From: CAZPRW01 sp964577805
GTDB taxonomy: Bacteria; Verrucomicrobiota; Verrucomicrobiia; Opitutales; JAIRKQ01
Direction: 5' to 3'
DNA length: 64,000 nt
Assembly: GCA_964577805.1 (NCBI GenBank)
Contig: CAZOAG010000003.1
Span: forward strand, 1-64,000
The position numbers were made by a program, and so were the translations under genes. The stretch's first letter is position 1, and the number at the start of each line of letters is the position of its first letter. Of this stretch, positions 53,793 to 63,954 are shown one piece after another. The notes beneath the pieces were generated by a model. That model was given only the letters and a program-made list of their open reading frames with translations, had not been told where the DNA came from and ran no database searches.

Positions 53793-55193
53793 ATGTTGGT
53801 AACAATGGCACAAATTTTCTCCAAAAAACAAAAGCAAAGGCAGAAGAATGGTCAAAAAGGATTATCCCTGAAAAAAAACAGCGAAAAAACTAGGGCCGTA
53901 TTTCGTAAAGCAATTATTGTAGCGTTGATTCCTACTTCTGCAATAAAGACCCTCGTCAATCGAATCGCTATAGCACAACAACCGGGGGGAAATGCAATTC
54001 TAACTACAAAAATAATTACTAGCAATAATAGCATTGAAAAGATGAAGAAAGAACTGACATCACCAGGATCACTTACACATTCTAATAATATTGTAAATGT
54101 AGAAATAGTGCAACAAACAGTCGCCATACATGAATTGCCAGACGAATATTTCGACAACATATCAAGTTTTGATCAATTTAAATATTTGCCTAATATACCA
54201 GCAATCAAACAAGCCATAACGGAACTTGATGACTTTAAAAAAAAAATCATTTCGGAGATCGATAAAAAAATCACAGATCTCAACTGTGATCAAGTTGCAA
54301 ACAATGACCAAATTGATGATTTGAATCGTTTAATTTATAATACACAAGATAAGATCAATCAGCTAAAAACCAATTTAACCAACACACTAAGCCGACTAAA
54401 CAATTGCACAAACAAAGACGACGTAAAAAATATAAATGAGCAACTAACAACTTATTCAAATGAACTAGGGAAACTAATTAATGATCTGCGTAAAAATCAC
54501 AAAATTACAATATCAAAAATCATGCCAGATTTTCGTACTAGCGAAATACAAGCGATAAAAGATGCAAAAAGAGCGACAATTACTATATCATATACAAACT
54601 CAAATGGCCAAATATTTAATTTTTATATAGGCACTGAATCGGAACCATTCGAAGAATGTTTTTTTAAAACGATAGAAGAAATCGCTAAACAATATAACAT
54701 CAAGAAATCAACACTCTTAAAACCATTTCTGTTATATCCTGGACAAGCTGCAACTGGAAGCTTGTCTAGGATAATGCCTGAATCCGGGAAAACCATAGAA
54801 CAAATTACTGACAATGGAATAACGCAACATTTTTCATTTTCTGAACAAGGAATGAACATCTCTACTTGTTATTATTATAAACCAGGCAGTAGAGACCTTG
54901 AGTCAGGAATCATGTCTTACGAAGGATATACACTTGAAGAAAAAATTGAAATGAACATAAAACCTGGCCAAAAAGTGTTGATGCCAACAGAATACAGCAT
55001 AAGCAAATTAACAGAAAATGAATCAAATCCTGAAAAATTGATAACATTCGACGGAAATGATTTTCCAAAATTAACAAACACAAACGCATTTCCTGAAAAC
55101 TTCCCAGAATATCTAAAAGAACCATTCAAACAACTTTGTGAAAAAATTAACAACTGCCAACAAACCCAATCTGATCAAGAGACTTCTGAATAG
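53793..55193 (+). CDS. hypothetical coiled-coil protein with N-terminal hydrophobic segment, 466 aa
   Basis: Not recognised. A very basic start (KKQKQRQKNGQKG...KKNSEK) is followed by a moderately hydrophobic stretch at about 38-62 that could be an atypical signal anchor. Residues 140-240 are strongly heptad-like (DDFKKKIISEIDKKITDL and onward), predicting a coiled coil. The C-terminal half appears globular with several aromatic clusters. GAAGG seven bases before the ATG supports this start. It lies between surA and yajC. The layout would suit a secreted structural or effector protein, but nothing in the sequence proves that. Confidence 0.65.
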   Translation: MLVTMAQIFSKKQKQRQKNGQKGLSLKKNSEKTRAVFRKAIIVALIPTSAIKTLVNRIAIAQQPGGNAILTTKIITSNNSIEKMKKELTSPGSLTHSNNIVNVEIVQQTVAIHELPDEYFDNISSFDQFKYLPNIPAIKQAITELDDFKKKIISEIDKKITDLNCDQVANNDQIDDLNRLIYNTQDKINQLKTNLTNTLSRLNNCTNKDDVKNINEQLTTYSNELGKLINDLRKNHKITISKIMPDFRTSEIQAIKDAKRATITISYTNSNGQIFNFYIGTESEPFEECFFKTIEEIAKQYNIKKSTLLKPFLLYPGQAATGSLSRIMPESGKTIEQITDNGITQHFSFSEQGMNISTCYYYKPGSRDLESGIMSYEGYTLEEKIEMNIKPGQKVLMPTEYSISKLTENESNPEKLITFDGNDFPKLTNTNAFPENFPEYLKEPFKQLCEKINNCQQTQSDQETSE

Positions 55194-55505
55194 AATAAAA
55201 CAGAACAGAAACAATTGTTGAACAAACATGAAAACCTGGCCAAAAAGAACATGTAAAACAAGCCAAAAGAAATAAAAACAGGCAGATGGACGCCATTTGC
55301 AGAGGAAGTGACAATGATTTAACAACTTATAAAAGTCATCATAGCAATGATTGATCTCAACAATTCATAAATTGCAACACAAAACGATGTTGATCAGTTT
55401 ACTGATCTTTATCGTAAGTTTTTTATAAAAAACACATTCAGGAATTTTTCTTGATTATGGCATGCTTGGTTTTAGTCTGCGAAATGAGGTAAAAACAACG
55501 GATTT
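55194..55505. other. intergenic region before yajC
   Basis: About 310 bp without a convincing gene. A palindrome GATCAGT-TT-ACTGATC lies at 55392-55407, and an A/T inverted repeat follows near 55419. A 16-base copy of part of the preceding gene (AAACCTGGCCAAAAAG) appears at 55232-55247. The palindrome may be an operator or a weak terminator. Confidence 0.5.
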
Positions 55506-55829
55506 ATGAAAAACATATTTTTTCTAGCAGATCAACAGCAAGCAGTAACATCTGGCGGTGGATGGCAAGTATTGATGATTTATATACTACTGTTCGTAGG
55601 AATGTGGTTTCTTTTAATAGCACCACAAAAAAAACGACAAAAAAATCATCAAAAAATGATAGATGAATTGAAAACTGGCGATAAAGTAGTCACGACATCC
55701 GGCATCATCGGAACAATCGCAAATGTCAAAGGCACACGGTTCATCCTAAAAATCGCAGATGATACAAAAATTGAAATATTTAGATCATATATTCAATCGA
55801 AGTTGGACAATTCTGAAAATTCAAAATAA
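55506..55829 (+). CDS. yajC: Sec translocase auxiliary subunit YajC
   Basis: Small inner-membrane partner of SecDF. A short start (FFLADQQQAVTSGGG) leads into a membrane helix MIYILLFVGMWFLLIAPQKK and the diagnostic KRQKNHQKMIDELKTGDKVVTTSGIIGTIANV. The length of 107 aa is typical. It is 30 bp upstream of secDF and cotranscribed. Confidence 0.95.
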   Translation: MKNIFFLADQQQAVTSGGGWQVLMIYILLFVGMWFLLIAPQKKRQKNHQKMIDELKTGDKVVTTSGIIGTIANVKGTRFILKIADDTKIEIFRSYIQSKLDNSENSK

Positions 55830-55859
55830 AATATTGAAAATAATAAACAGATAAATCTT

Positions 55860-58346
55860 ATGCGACATCGAGCATCAACATATCGTCTGCTAATTTCAGC
55901 ATGCATCATAATTGCATTCATTTGTAATATTTTCCCTGTCCATGATAAACCATTCGAAAAATATATCACATCACAGGTGACTCATAATAAAAGTGAATTT
56001 AATGATCTTCTGAAAAAAGCACATGATCGTGTAGATAATGGACAATCTCGTACATTGTTCTTAGCGATACGCGATGTTGCAAATGATGATCGAATCGATG
56101 TTTCAAAGTTTTTTCATAAAAAAAATGTAGCAGATATTAAAAATCTTACCAAAAAGAATGCTATATTATTGGACTCCTTATTAGCAGATTCCAAAAGTAA
56201 AATAAAACAAGGACTCGATATCAAAGGTGGAATATCATGCGTTCTTCAAGTAAACGATAAAAAATTCAATGATCTTAGTACACTTGAACGTGCTGAACAA
56301 TTGAATAAAGCGATGGACATCATCCGTCAACGTATTGATGGGCTGGGAGTTTCTGAACCGCTCGTACGATCATTTGGAAATAATTGCATAGAAATTCAAC
56401 TGCCAGGTGTATCAACAAAAGACAATCCTGAGCTGGTCGATATTATCAAAAAACCAGCAAAGTTATCATTTCATTTATTGCACCCTACTCTCATCCCAAC
56501 ATCACGCAATGATCGTGCTCCGTTGGGATATGAAATCATGGCGTTCGAACAGAATAATAGTGATAACACGACCATTGAACAGTTAGCATTTGTAAAACGT
56601 ATACCGGAAATGACCGGTAGCATGGTAAAACAAGCTGGTGTACGAATCGGACAATATGGAGAATATGAAATCGCATTATCGATGACAGAAGAAGGAACAA
56701 AGAAATTTGAACATGTCACATCATCGCATATCAACCAACAATTGGGCATCGTACTCGATGGGAAATTATATTCCGCACCGTACATTCGATCAGCGATAAC
56801 AGATGGCCATGCTAGTATTTCTGGAAAATTTTCTCAACGAGATGCCATCGACCTAGCAAACGTTTTAAACAACCCACTCGATGTAGAATTAAAATTTATT
56901 GAATTAAACGAAATTGGGCCATCGTTGGCAGAAGATGCAAAATCAGCATCGATGAAAGCAGCATATATCGGAGCATCTGTCGTGATGCTATTCATGATAG
57001 GATACTATCGTGTCGCTGGCATTGTAGCAATTTTATCAGTACTAGCAAATATTGCAATTGTAATGGGAACGATGGTAACAATCGGTGCTACACTTACATT
57101 GCCTGGTATCGCAGCATTGGTTTTGACCATTGGAATGGCAGTAGATGCTAATATTCTTATATTCGAACGTATGCGAGAAGAACAACTCGCAGGAAAGCCA
57201 TTGTTAAACACACTGTTATCAGGACATAATAAAGCATTATGGACAATTTTAGATGCAAATATTACTACCCTACTAACTGCAATAATTCTTATATGTTTCG
57301 GAACTGGAGCAATTAAAGGATTTGGAATAATTTTATCTATTGGGCTGTTCGCTACTGTATTCTGTGCATTAGTATTATGCCGTGGAATGTTAGAACAATT
57401 AGCAGAATCAGGTCATGTTAAACGATTAATTCCTAACATTAATATAAAACTTCCTATAATAGATTTTTTAAAACATACTAAAGCTGTATTTGTCGTCTAT
57501 GGATGTTTCTTATTAATCGGATTGGCAGCAATCGTATTACGTAATGATAAAATCTACGGCATAGATTTTACAGGTGGTGATGAAATCACACTACAATTTG
57601 AACAAAAAATTCCTACACAAGAAATCGTATCATTTGCACATGATATTGAAATTGATGAAGTCATTCCGGTATACCAACGATCATTAAAGGATAATACTGA
57701 AGTGCTTAGAATACAAACATCGGAAGGACAAAGCACGAAATTGTTCGATAACATGCAATCAAAATTTGGTTATGCTGGACTGTCTGTTGTAAAACAAACC
57801 GCCATTGGATCATCCATCGGACATGGAACAACTTTAAATGCGTTAGCCTCAATTTTATTATCCATGATCGGTATAATGATATATGTAGCATTCCGATTTG
57901 AAATCGGATATGGTATCGGTGCTGTTGTTTCTACATTGCTTGATGTTATCGCAACTATCATCATTTATTTAGCATTAGGAAAACAAATTTCTTCTGCTAT
58001 GGTTGCTGCTGTATTGATGGTAGTAGGTTATTCTATCAACGACACCATTATTGTATTTGACCGTATTAGAGAAGAACTTCGTTCGCATTCTTCAAAATCT
58101 TTACGAGAAATAATAAACTTATCAATAACACGTACATTGTCTCGTACAATTTTAACAAGCTCATCAACATTATTAGCTGCATTGTCTCTATATTTGTTTG
58201 GGTCTGGTGTAATTGTAGATTTTGCATTGGTATTTTTAATCGGAATAATTGTTGGAACATTTTCATCAATATTCATTGCAAGCCCAATCTTCTTCTTATG
58301 GCATAAAGGAGATAAAAGGACTATCGTTGGGATATCACAATCATGA
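55860..58346 (+). CDS. secDF: protein translocase subunit SecDF (fused SecD-SecF)
   Basis: Proton-driven membrane partner of SecYEG. One 828-residue polypeptide holds both units. The SecD part has KQGLDIKGGISCVLQV near residue 118, the P1 domain, and helices with GMAVDANILIFERMREE near 428. The SecF part begins near 540, with YGIDFTGGDEITL and later VGYSINDTIIVFDRIREELR. About twelve membrane helices are present. Fusion is known in several phyla, including Chlamydiae and Verrucomicrobiota, while proteobacteria usually keep two genes. The stop overlaps the recJ start by four bases. Confidence 0.96.
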   Translation: MRHRASTYRLLISACIIIAFICNIFPVHDKPFEKYITSQVTHNKSEFNDLLKKAHDRVDNGQSRTLFLAIRDVANDDRIDVSKFFHKKNVADIKNLTKKNAILLDSLLADSKSKIKQGLDIKGGISCVLQVNDKKFNDLSTLERAEQLNKAMDIIRQRIDGLGVSEPLVRSFGNNCIEIQLPGVSTKDNPELVDIIKKPAKLSFHLLHPTLIPTSRNDRAPLGYEIMAFEQNNSDNTTIEQLAFVKRIPEMTGSMVKQAGVRIGQYGEYEIALSMTEEGTKKFEHVTSSHINQQLGIVLDGKLYSAPYIRSAITDGHASISGKFSQRDAIDLANVLNNPLDVELKFIELNEIGPSLAEDAKSASMKAAYIGASVVMLFMIGYYRVAGIVAILSVLANIAIVMGTMVTIGATLTLPGIAALVLTIGMAVDANILIFERMREEQLAGKPLLNTLLSGHNKALWTILDANITTLLTAIILICFGTGAIKGFGIILSIGLFATVFCALVLCRGMLEQLAESGHVKRLIPNINIKLPIIDFLKHTKAVFVVYGCFLLIGLAAIVLRNDKIYGIDFTGGDEITLQFEQKIPTQEIVSFAHDIEIDEVIPVYQRSLKDNTEVLRIQTSEGQSTKLFDNMQSKFGYAGLSVVKQTAIGSSIGHGTTLNALASILLSMIGIMIYVAFRFEIGYGIGAVVSTLLDVIATIIIYLALGKQISSAMVAAVLMVVGYSINDTIIVFDRIREELRSHSSKSLREIINLSITRTLSRTILTSSSTLLAALSLYLFGSGVIVDFALVFLIGIIVGTFSSIFIASPIFFLWHKGDKRTIVGISQS

Positions 58347-60169
58347 TACTTCCACAAAAAAATACTTGGAAACAAATTCCTTACGATGAAGGAGCAGCAC
58401 AGTCGTTATACAATCATTTCAATATAAGTTATCATATTTGTGTCGCCATTGCACAGCGCGGAATATGTTCCAAACAAGAAGCAGAGCAGTTTCTATGGCC
58501 AAAACTGTCCCATTTGGACGATCCATTCAAAATACCAAATGTACATGATGCAGCAAATTTTTTGCGAAACATAATTGTAAACAATTCAAAAGTAGCAATT
58601 GTCTGCGATTATGATGTTGATGGCATTACTAGTGTAACACTACTCATCAATGTACTAAAACATTTTGGAATATCACCAGATTTTTTTGTACCAAGAAGGA
58701 CATGTGAAGGGTATGGATTATCACAAGAAATAATTCAACGAATATTAAAGAAAAAAAAATATGATGTTGTTATCACATTAGATTGTGGAACAAATTCCGT
58801 CGATGAAGTAGAATTTTTATATAAAAATAATATTTCTGTTCTAATTATTGATCATCATCGATCAATGAGTCATCCACCATCGCATTGTTGCATAGTAAAT
58901 CCACATATCATCGAAAATGACTCAACTGAACGATATCGTTCTATGTGTACAGTCGGACTGGTATTTAAAGTATGCTGTGCTCTATTACGTGTATTACGCA
59001 ATGATAATGATAAACGTGCATGCAATTACTCAATTAAAAATGATTTAGACCTAGTAACTCTTGGAACAATCGCTGATATGGCAAATTTAGTACATGATAA
59101 TCGTATCATGTGTAAATTCGGGTTAAAATTATTGAGCGGAAAGATGCGACGACCAGGAATAGAAGCATTATGTCAAACCGCTGATCTTCCAAATGGAATA
59201 AATATACAACAACAAGATATTTCATTTAAACTCTGTCCACGATTAAACGCATGCGGTCGTTTAAGTGATGCCGTATTGCCTATCACAATGTTGCTCAGCG
59301 AAAACTTTGATGATGCTATAACACGGGCATATGAATTAGATGAAACAAATAAAGAACGCCAGGTGATTGAACGTGAAATCACTGAACAAGCAGAAAAGAT
59401 GGTACGGTCAATATATAGCAACGACCCTGGCATCGTCCTTTATAATAAAAATTGGCATACAGGAGTTGTTGGAATCATTAGTGGCAAATTTACACGAGAT
59501 TTTAACAAGCCTTGTGTTGTATTAGGCCATGAACGTGGTATTGCAAAAGGCTCTGGTCGCAGTGCAAATGGAACAAATTTAATCGATGTTTTAAATGAAT
59601 GTACAGAATTTTTGGACAATTGGGGTGGACATCCATATGCCGTCGGAATATCGTTATCTGTAAAAAATATTGATGATTTTCGGCGAGCATTTAATGATGC
59701 CATTCTTCGACACCAAGAATCAGTCATAAACAAACAAGAAATTCTATATTCATCAGAAATAACATTAGAAGAGATCAATAAAGGATTTTTTGAAGAATTT
59801 GAATTATTACAACCATTCGGACAACAAAATCCAGAACCACGGTTTTTGCTAAAAAATGTCGTAATAAATTCTTTGCCAGAAACATTTGGTGTTAAAAAAA
59901 ATCATGTTAAATTTTTCTTAACTGATAAATATTCCAAAAAAATCATAGTATTAGGGTGGAATTTTGCGAAAAACATACCACCTATACGTACACCAATCGA
60001 TATCATCGTATCGATTAAACGAGAATCATGTGGACGTAACCTTTCTATAGGCCTATCTATGATAGATTGGAGAATTTCATCGAAAGAAACAACCATAGCT
60101 CCAATTAATTATATAGCAAAAAGTTGCTTCATTACAAAACGAAGAATAAAGAATTCATCTTGCGAATAA
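58343..60169 (+). CDS. recJ: single-stranded-DNA-specific exonuclease RecJ
   Basis: 5'-3' exonuclease for recombination and repair. DHH-family metal motifs are present: VCDYDVDGITSVTLL near residue 88, ITLDCGTNS near 145, and the LIIDHHRSM box near 170. DHHA1 residues follow (GSGRSANGTNLIDVL and WGGHPYAVGIS near 430) and an OB-like C-terminus. The length of 608 aa is normal. It is coupled to secDF by an ATGA overlap, as in some other bacteria. Confidence 0.95.
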   Translation: MILPQKNTWKQIPYDEGAAQSLYNHFNISYHICVAIAQRGICSKQEAEQFLWPKLSHLDDPFKIPNVHDAANFLRNIIVNNSKVAIVCDYDVDGITSVTLLINVLKHFGISPDFFVPRRTCEGYGLSQEIIQRILKKKKYDVVITLDCGTNSVDEVEFLYKNNISVLIIDHHRSMSHPPSHCCIVNPHIIENDSTERYRSMCTVGLVFKVCCALLRVLRNDNDKRACNYSIKNDLDLVTLGTIADMANLVHDNRIMCKFGLKLLSGKMRRPGIEALCQTADLPNGINIQQQDISFKLCPRLNACGRLSDAVLPITMLLSENFDDAITRAYELDETNKERQVIEREITEQAEKMVRSIYSNDPGIVLYNKNWHTGVVGIISGKFTRDFNKPCVVLGHERGIAKGSGRSANGTNLIDVLNECTEFLDNWGGHPYAVGISLSVKNIDDFRRAFNDAILRHQESVINKQEILYSSEITLEEINKGFFEEFELLQPFGQQNPEPRFLLKNVVINSLPETFGVKKNHVKFFLTDKYSKKIIVLGWNFAKNIPPIRTPIDIIVSIKRESCGRNLSIGLSMIDWRISSKETTIAPINYIAKSCFITKRRIKNSSCE

Positions 60170-60175
60170 AACACT

Positions 60176-60205
60176 TTGACAACAATTAGGACTACTTGTT
60201 AAAAT
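60176..60205 (+). promoter_or_regulatory. dprA promoter
   Basis: A perfect TTGACA (60176-60181), an 18-bp spacer and TAAAAT (60200-60205, 5/6). It starts immediately after recJ and would leave a leader of about 160 bases before dprA, for which I found no stable structure. Confidence 0.6.
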
Positions 60206-60370
60206 CTTATAATCAAGATGTATGCTTGCCGATCATAACGTGAATCTATCATCTTAAAAACACATACGCACAGCGACCAAATGACCTCATAAGTTCTAAA
60301 TTGGCATATCCAACAAAAAAACGGCAACAATTACCTTGCAAAGATCTGCTTGCGCGCTAATCAAAGAATC

Positions 60371-61492
60371 ATGCGCCACTATTCTTCCGATGATGCTATC
60401 ATGATTCTTAATGCACTACCAAAATTTGGTCCGATAAAAATACAAAAATTAATAGAATATTTTCATAACGACATTAGCAAAATTTTTGACAGCAAGTTTA
60501 CACCATCATTAAGAACAATATTGTCCAAAGAAGATATTGAAACGCTGCTACAACATAAAAAATTTTTCGACAGTAATTCAGAAAATAAAAAACTAAGCAC
60601 ATTGCGCGGCAATTTCATTAGTATACTAAATGACAAATATCCAGAACTATTAAAGCAAATACCAGATGCCCCTGTTGGATTATATTCTATCGGAACTTTA
60701 AAAGAACGTACAAAAAACATTGCAATAGTAGGCTCCAGATCGAACACAATATACGGACTAAAAGTTGCACGCAAATTAGCAATGGAATTATCTATTCGTG
60801 GATTTTCTATAGTTAGTGGTATGGCACGTGGGATTGATGCTGCTGCCCATGAAGGCACCATCGCGGCAAACGGTCATACAATAGCAGTATTAGGAAACGG
60901 ACTCGATATAATATATCCGCAAGAACATAGTGATTTATATAGAAAAATCACAGAACATGGTGCAATAATTTCAGAATTTCCACTCGGCCGACGACCAGAC
61001 AAACAAACATTCCCTATCAGAAACCGCATAATCGCTGGATTATGTCATGCTGTAATCGTTGTTGAAAGTGATAATCATGGCGGCAGTATGATCACCGCAA
61101 GAATGGCAGGAGAATATGGCAGGCATGTTTTTGCTGTACCTGGAAGAATAGATGACATATCGAGCAGCGGATGTTTATCTTTGATAAAAGACGGCGCCAC
61201 TATGTTAACATCGATCGACGACATTTTTGAAGAACTGCCATATCTCGATTCAACACCACAACAAACCATGTTAAACTTCGACGACACACAAGCGCATTCA
61301 TCTCATGATATTGCATGCCCAGTAGAAAAATGTGTATATGAAACGATACGCAATAATGGCACAATTTCAACAGACAACATCATAGAAATATCAGGAGTCC
61401 CTACGACAAAAGTACTACAAGCACTACAAATGCTTGAGATAAGAAAACTGATCTCTAAACGCTATGATGGATTATTCGAAATAACAAAATAA
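60371..61492 (+). CDS. dprA: DNA-processing protein DprA
   Basis: Loads RecA on incoming single strands during natural transformation. A SAM-like N-terminal region is followed by the Rossmann core: NIAIVGSRSNTIYGLKVA near 117, SGMARGIDAAAHEG near 150 and AVLGNGLDIIYP near 173. SEFPLGRRPDKQTFPIRNRIIAGL and VPGRIDD follow, with a winged-helix DML1-like C-terminus. An upstream TTG at 60350 is rejected for the ATG at 60371. The length of 373 aa is normal. dprA is also found in bacteria with no known competence. Confidence 0.95.
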   Translation: MRHYSSDDAIMILNALPKFGPIKIQKLIEYFHNDISKIFDSKFTPSLRTILSKEDIETLLQHKKFFDSNSENKKLSTLRGNFISILNDKYPELLKQIPDAPVGLYSIGTLKERTKNIAIVGSRSNTIYGLKVARKLAMELSIRGFSIVSGMARGIDAAAHEGTIAANGHTIAVLGNGLDIIYPQEHSDLYRKITEHGAIISEFPLGRRPDKQTFPIRNRIIAGLCHAVIVVESDNHGGSMITARMAGEYGRHVFAVPGRIDDISSSGCLSLIKDGATMLTSIDDIFEELPYLDSTPQQTMLNFDDTQAHSSHDIACPVEKCVYETIRNNGTISTDNIIEISGVPTTKVLQALQMLEIRKLISKRYDGLFEITK

Positions 61493-61500
61493 AGAACGCA

Positions 61501-62010
61501 CTATTGCCACATATAACTTTGTTTCGATGCAAGAACTGTTCCTTCCATATCTAAAACTTCTACTTTCCACGCAACTATGTCTTTTTCATTAAGATGTAAT
61601 GATGTTATACCACAAAAAATCTCGGAAACATATGATGGTCGACCTTCAATTGGAGATAATGTATAAACTTGCGTATCATCCTTCAACGACCCTATCATGC
61701 TTATTCTAATAGAACATCCTTCAGGCAATGAGCTTACACGTTTATTTATTCCAACAATAAAATAAACACCATTGCGTTTACTATCATCATCCCGAACTAC
61801 ACAACGCATGCGTTCATGTTTTTTCCTGTCAGAAAAAAGCTCCGACAATGTTTTAAAATTACCATCTGACATCCGTTTGATTGTTACGTACTTTATTTTT
61901 AGTCGATGACTGCCATTATTTCGCACATCATGTTGGTCATGTCGTGCTTGTAACGGAACAATGACACAAAACATGCAAAAGATAAAAAACAATTTCCGCA
62001 TAATTGACAT
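61501..62010 (-). CDS. hypothetical periplasmic protein, 169 aa
   Basis: Not recognised. A clear signal peptide (MRKLFFIFCMFCVIVPLQA then RHD) is followed by about 145 mostly beta-type residues, with KIKYVTIKRM near 40 and GVYFIVGINKRVSSLPEGCSIRISMIGS near 80. The end reads WKVEVLDMEGTVLASKQSYMW. Two Cys in the mature part could form a disulfide. It converges on dprA with eight bases between stops and is divergent from dusB. It looks like an Ig-like or lipocalin-like periplasmic fold, by inference only. Confidence 0.65.
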   Translation of the reverse strand: MSIMRKLFFIFCMFCVIVPLQARHDQHDVRNNGSHRLKIKYVTIKRMSDGNFKTLSELFSDRKKHERMRCVVRDDDSKRNGVYFIVGINKRVSSLPEGCSIRISMIGSLKDDTQVYTLSPIEGRPSYVSEIFCGITSLHLNEKDIVAWKVEVLDMEGTVLASKQSYMWQ

Positions 62011-62056
62011 TTTTATAACATGTTTTTGAGTCAGCTACAAGTTTCAATATTATTCC

Positions 62057-63094
62057 ATGACTAACACATTCAATAATAATACAATATCGACTGGATTGGC
62101 CCCTATGCGTGGAATAACAAATGAAATGTTTTATAATATTTTTCATGAATTCGGCGAACCGGATTACTACATATCAGAATTTTTGCGAGTGCATGCAACA
62201 TCGACAATCCCACAAGAACTGATATCATTCCTCAATAATCGCACAAACAAATCACCCATACATTTACAACTGCTAGGAAGGGATGTTGATTTCTTATTCA
62301 AAACTGCTCAGCAGTTACAAAACTATCCAATTGCATCTATAAACTTAAATTTTGGATGTCCTATGCCTAAAATTAGTAAAAAAGGAGTCGGAGGCGCATT
62401 ACTCCTAGAACTATCTCTAATAGATGAAATATTATATGCTATATCGCAACTTACAATCCCAATTTCTGTAAAAACACGGCTTGGATATTATTCTACTGAT
62501 GAATTTCCCAAAATTCTAGAACATCTCGCACAACATAATTTATCTGCTGTTTATATTCATGCACGAACGGTAAAATGGTTGTATTCAGAACCAGTTGATT
62601 TCGAAACATTGTCATTAGCTAAAAAAATACTATCATGTAAAATAATAGCGAATGGAGATATTTCATCTCCTCAACAAGCTTTACACATAGCAAACATAAC
62701 ACGTGCAGATGGTGTCCTAATCGGACGTGCAGCCATATCAAATCCATGGATATTTCGACAGATCAATGATATTAAATCTGGCAATCATCCTTTTATTCCA
62801 ACACCACAAGATTTTTTAAAATATATATCATATGTCATTAACTATGCCTCTTCTAATGACGCACCTGAACATATACGTTCTGCATGGACCAAAAAATATT
62901 TAGTACCTTTGTCAAAAACATTAGACAAAACAGATATTTTGAGTAACAAGATCAAGCATTCAACAACTTTAGAATCAATATTTTCATCATTTGAAACATT
63001 TTTTGACAAACACTACATTTTATCCTTATTTACAACTCTAGCATTGCTTCATATAGAATTTTCGATACCACATCTGGTATGTCAATTATTTTAG
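62057..63094 (+). CDS. tRNA-dihydrouridine synthase (Dus family)
   Basis: FMN enzyme reducing uridines in the tRNA D-loop. The barrel start GLAPMRGITNEMF is at about 14. The catalytic-Cys motif is LNFGCPMPKISKKGVGGALLL near 98. VKTRLGYY, AVYIHARTVKWLYSEPVD and ANGDISSPQQAL near 205 follow, then GVLIGRAAISNPWIF. The length of 345 aa is normal. The subfamily (DusA, DusB or DusC) is not clear from motifs. It overlaps folD by 16 bp, so the two are coupled. Confidence 0.92.
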   Translation: MTNTFNNNTISTGLAPMRGITNEMFYNIFHEFGEPDYYISEFLRVHATSTIPQELISFLNNRTNKSPIHLQLLGRDVDFLFKTAQQLQNYPIASINLNFGCPMPKISKKGVGGALLLELSLIDEILYAISQLTIPISVKTRLGYYSTDEFPKILEHLAQHNLSAVYIHARTVKWLYSEPVDFETLSLAKKILSCKIIANGDISSPQQALHIANITRADGVLIGRAAISNPWIFRQINDIKSGNHPFIPTPQDFLKYISYVINYASSNDAPEHIRSAWTKKYLVPLSKTLDKTDILSNKIKHSTTLESIFSSFETFFDKHYILSLFTTLALLHIEFSIPHLVCQLF

Positions 63095-63954
63095 ACGGTC
63101 GAAGCGTAGCAGACACCATATTAAACAAGATAAAACATGAAATTCACTCACATAAGTGCGAACCACGATTGTCGATAATATATGCGGGCAATAATAGTGC
63201 ATCAGAAATTTATATTCGTAACAAACAATCTCGTGCATCAGGAATTGGGATAAAAACAGATCTTATCAAATTGCCAGCAACAACATCCGAAAATGAAATA
63301 ATCGATATTATTCAATCAGCAAATAATGACATCAATATTAACGGAATCATAGTACAATCACCTATTGGAAACATTCATGACACATCCAGAATTTTTAATA
63401 GCATACATCCGGACAAAGATGTCGATGGATTCTGTGATACAAACATAGCAAAATTGGCCAAAGGAGATCAATCTGGAATCATACCATGCACACCACTTGG
63501 AATCATTACATTATTACAACATTATGGAATATCAGTATCTGGGAAACATGTTGTGATTATCGGCCGTAGTGCTATAGTCGGACGACCATTGTCTCTGTTA
63601 CTATCTCAAAAATCAGACATGGGAAATGCAACGGTAACATTGTGCCATGCTCATACACAACAACTATCAACTATAACAAAATTAGCGGATGTTATCATCG
63701 TTGCGATTGGGAAAAAACATTTTTTAACAAAAGATATGGTTTCGTCAAATAGTGTCGTTATTGATGTTGGAATTAATCATGAATCACACGACGATGACAA
63801 CAATTATTCATTATTCGGTGATACTGATTTTGAACGAATTCAACAAAAATGCCATGCAATAACACCTGTACCTGGTGGAATTGGACCAATGACAGTAGCA
63901 ATGCTCATGCAAAACACATGGTTGGCTACAAAAAAACAACATGGCATATTATAG
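63079..63954 (+). CDS. folD: methylenetetrahydrofolate dehydrogenase/cyclohydrolase
   Basis: Bifunctional one-carbon enzyme. YIRNKQSRASGIGI near residue 50 carries the catalytic Lys. DKDVDGF near 114, IPCTPLGIITLL near 135, VIGRSAIVGRPLSLLL near 157 and VPGGIGPMTVAML near 265 are all family motifs. The usual QLPLP loop reads QSPIGN here, a deviation at the substrate pocket. The length of 291 aa is complete, and the gene ends 46 bp before the window edge. Confidence 0.95.
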   Translation: MSIILDGRSVADTILNKIKHEIHSHKCEPRLSIIYAGNNSASEIYIRNKQSRASGIGIKTDLIKLPATTSENEIIDIIQSANNDININGIIVQSPIGNIHDTSRIFNSIHPDKDVDGFCDTNIAKLAKGDQSGIIPCTPLGIITLLQHYGISVSGKHVVIIGRSAIVGRPLSLLLSQKSDMGNATVTLCHAHTQQLSTITKLADVIIVAIGKKHFLTKDMVSSNSVVIDVGINHESHDDDNNYSLFGDTDFERIQQKCHAITPVPGGIGPMTVAMLMQNTWLATKKQHGIL

